Assembly: GCA_019751935.1 (NCBI GenBank)
Contig: JAIEMR010000060.1
Span: 1-5,991, forward strand
From: Alphaproteobacteria bacterium
GTDB lineage: Bacteria; Pseudomonadota; Alphaproteobacteria; Paracaedibacterales; CAIULA01
Reading direction: 5' to 3'
DNA: 5,991 nucleotides
Below the pieces are notes generated by a model, which was given only the letters and a program-made list of their open reading frames with translations, searched no databases and was not told the origin of the DNA. Below are positions 5,811-5,991 of this stretch, in pieces (position 1 is the first letter of the stretch; each line of letters starts with the position of its first letter). The position numbers and the translations under genes were made by a program.

Positions 5811-5850
5811 TTCTTGTAAAAAGAAAAGCCACCACTTTTGTGATGACTTC
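5811..5850 (-). terminator. Intrinsic terminator after rpsA
   Basis: On the minus strand a roughly 10-bp stem AGTCATCAC/GTGGTGGCT (5840-5848 with 5827-5835, two G-U pairs, plus a flanking A-T pair) closes on a four-A loop. It is followed by a T-rich tract TTTTCTTTTT. It starts 17 nt past the rpsA stop. The G-U pairs and the interrupted T-tract make it look only moderately strong, so some readthrough into ihfB is plausible. Confidence 0.75.
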
Positions 5851-5865
5851 CCTTTTTAATCAATA

Positions 5866-5991
5866 TTACTCTTTGCCAGCTGCTTTTTTCTTCATAGCAG
5901 CGCCTAGGATATCTCCTAAACTTGCACCACTATCTGAAGAACCATATTCTGACATAGCTTCTTTTTCCTCATCAATTTCGCGAGCTTTAAT
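5866..5991 (-). CDS. rpsA: 30S ribosomal protein S1, C-terminal 41 residues, cut by window edge
   Basis: S1 binds mRNA on the 30S subunit and helps start translation. Only the extreme C-terminus is here: after IKAREIDEEKEAMSEYG comes SSDSGASLGDILGAAM and a Lys/Ala-rich tail, with a TAA at 5868-5866. The SGASLGDILGAA ending is a hallmark of alphaproteobacterial S1, and the downstream neighbour ihfB fits the widespread rpsA-ihfB order. The RNA-binding S1 domains are outside the window, so nothing can be said of their number. Confidence 0.92.
   Translation of the reverse strand: MKAREIDEEKEAMSEYGSSDSGASLGDILGAAMKKKAAGKE

Overview
The window looks like a chromosomal segment of an AT-rich alphaproteobacterium. 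The block acpS-lepB-rnc-era is a typical alphaproteobacterial arrangement. The S1 C-terminus (SGASLGDILGAA) and the AcpS tail (SLTDE...AQAF) have alphaproteobacterial character. AT-richness, gene decay and a Cys-rich secreted orphan fit a protist-associated lineage such as Holosporales or Rickettsiales-like bacteria. That placement is inference; no 16S or other marker is present.

Layout. Bases 1-662 (minus) hold the N-terminal two thirds or so of the FAD/NAD part of dihydrolipoamide dehydrogenase (lpdA), running off the left edge. Bases 663-1837 are an accessory island between lpdA and era. It contains a decayed, frameshifted engB (ysxC/yihA) GTPase remnant on the plus strand, an intact plus-strand gene for a secreted protein with four tandem 4-Cys units, and a strong bidirectional terminator. 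Two copies of a ~38-bp imperfect direct repeat flank the island, one upstream of lpdA and one just past the era stop.

Bases 1838-5793 (minus) form a tight six-gene run: ihfB, accD, acpS, lepB, rnc, era. Gaps are 31, 30, 6 and 8 nt, then a 4-nt ATGA overlap. It joins DNA bending (IHF beta), fatty acid synthesis (AccD, AcpS), protein secretion (LepB) and ribosome/RNA maturation (RNase III, Era). Bases 5866-5991 (minus) are the 3' end of rpsA (ribosomal protein S1), separated from ihfB by a hairpin terminator.

The conserved operon is ordinary. The unusual part is the 743-1797 island: a dead copy of a normally essential ribosome-assembly GTPase next to a lineage-specific Cys-repeat exported protein, bracketed by repeats that look like duplicated era/lpdA intergenic DNA.
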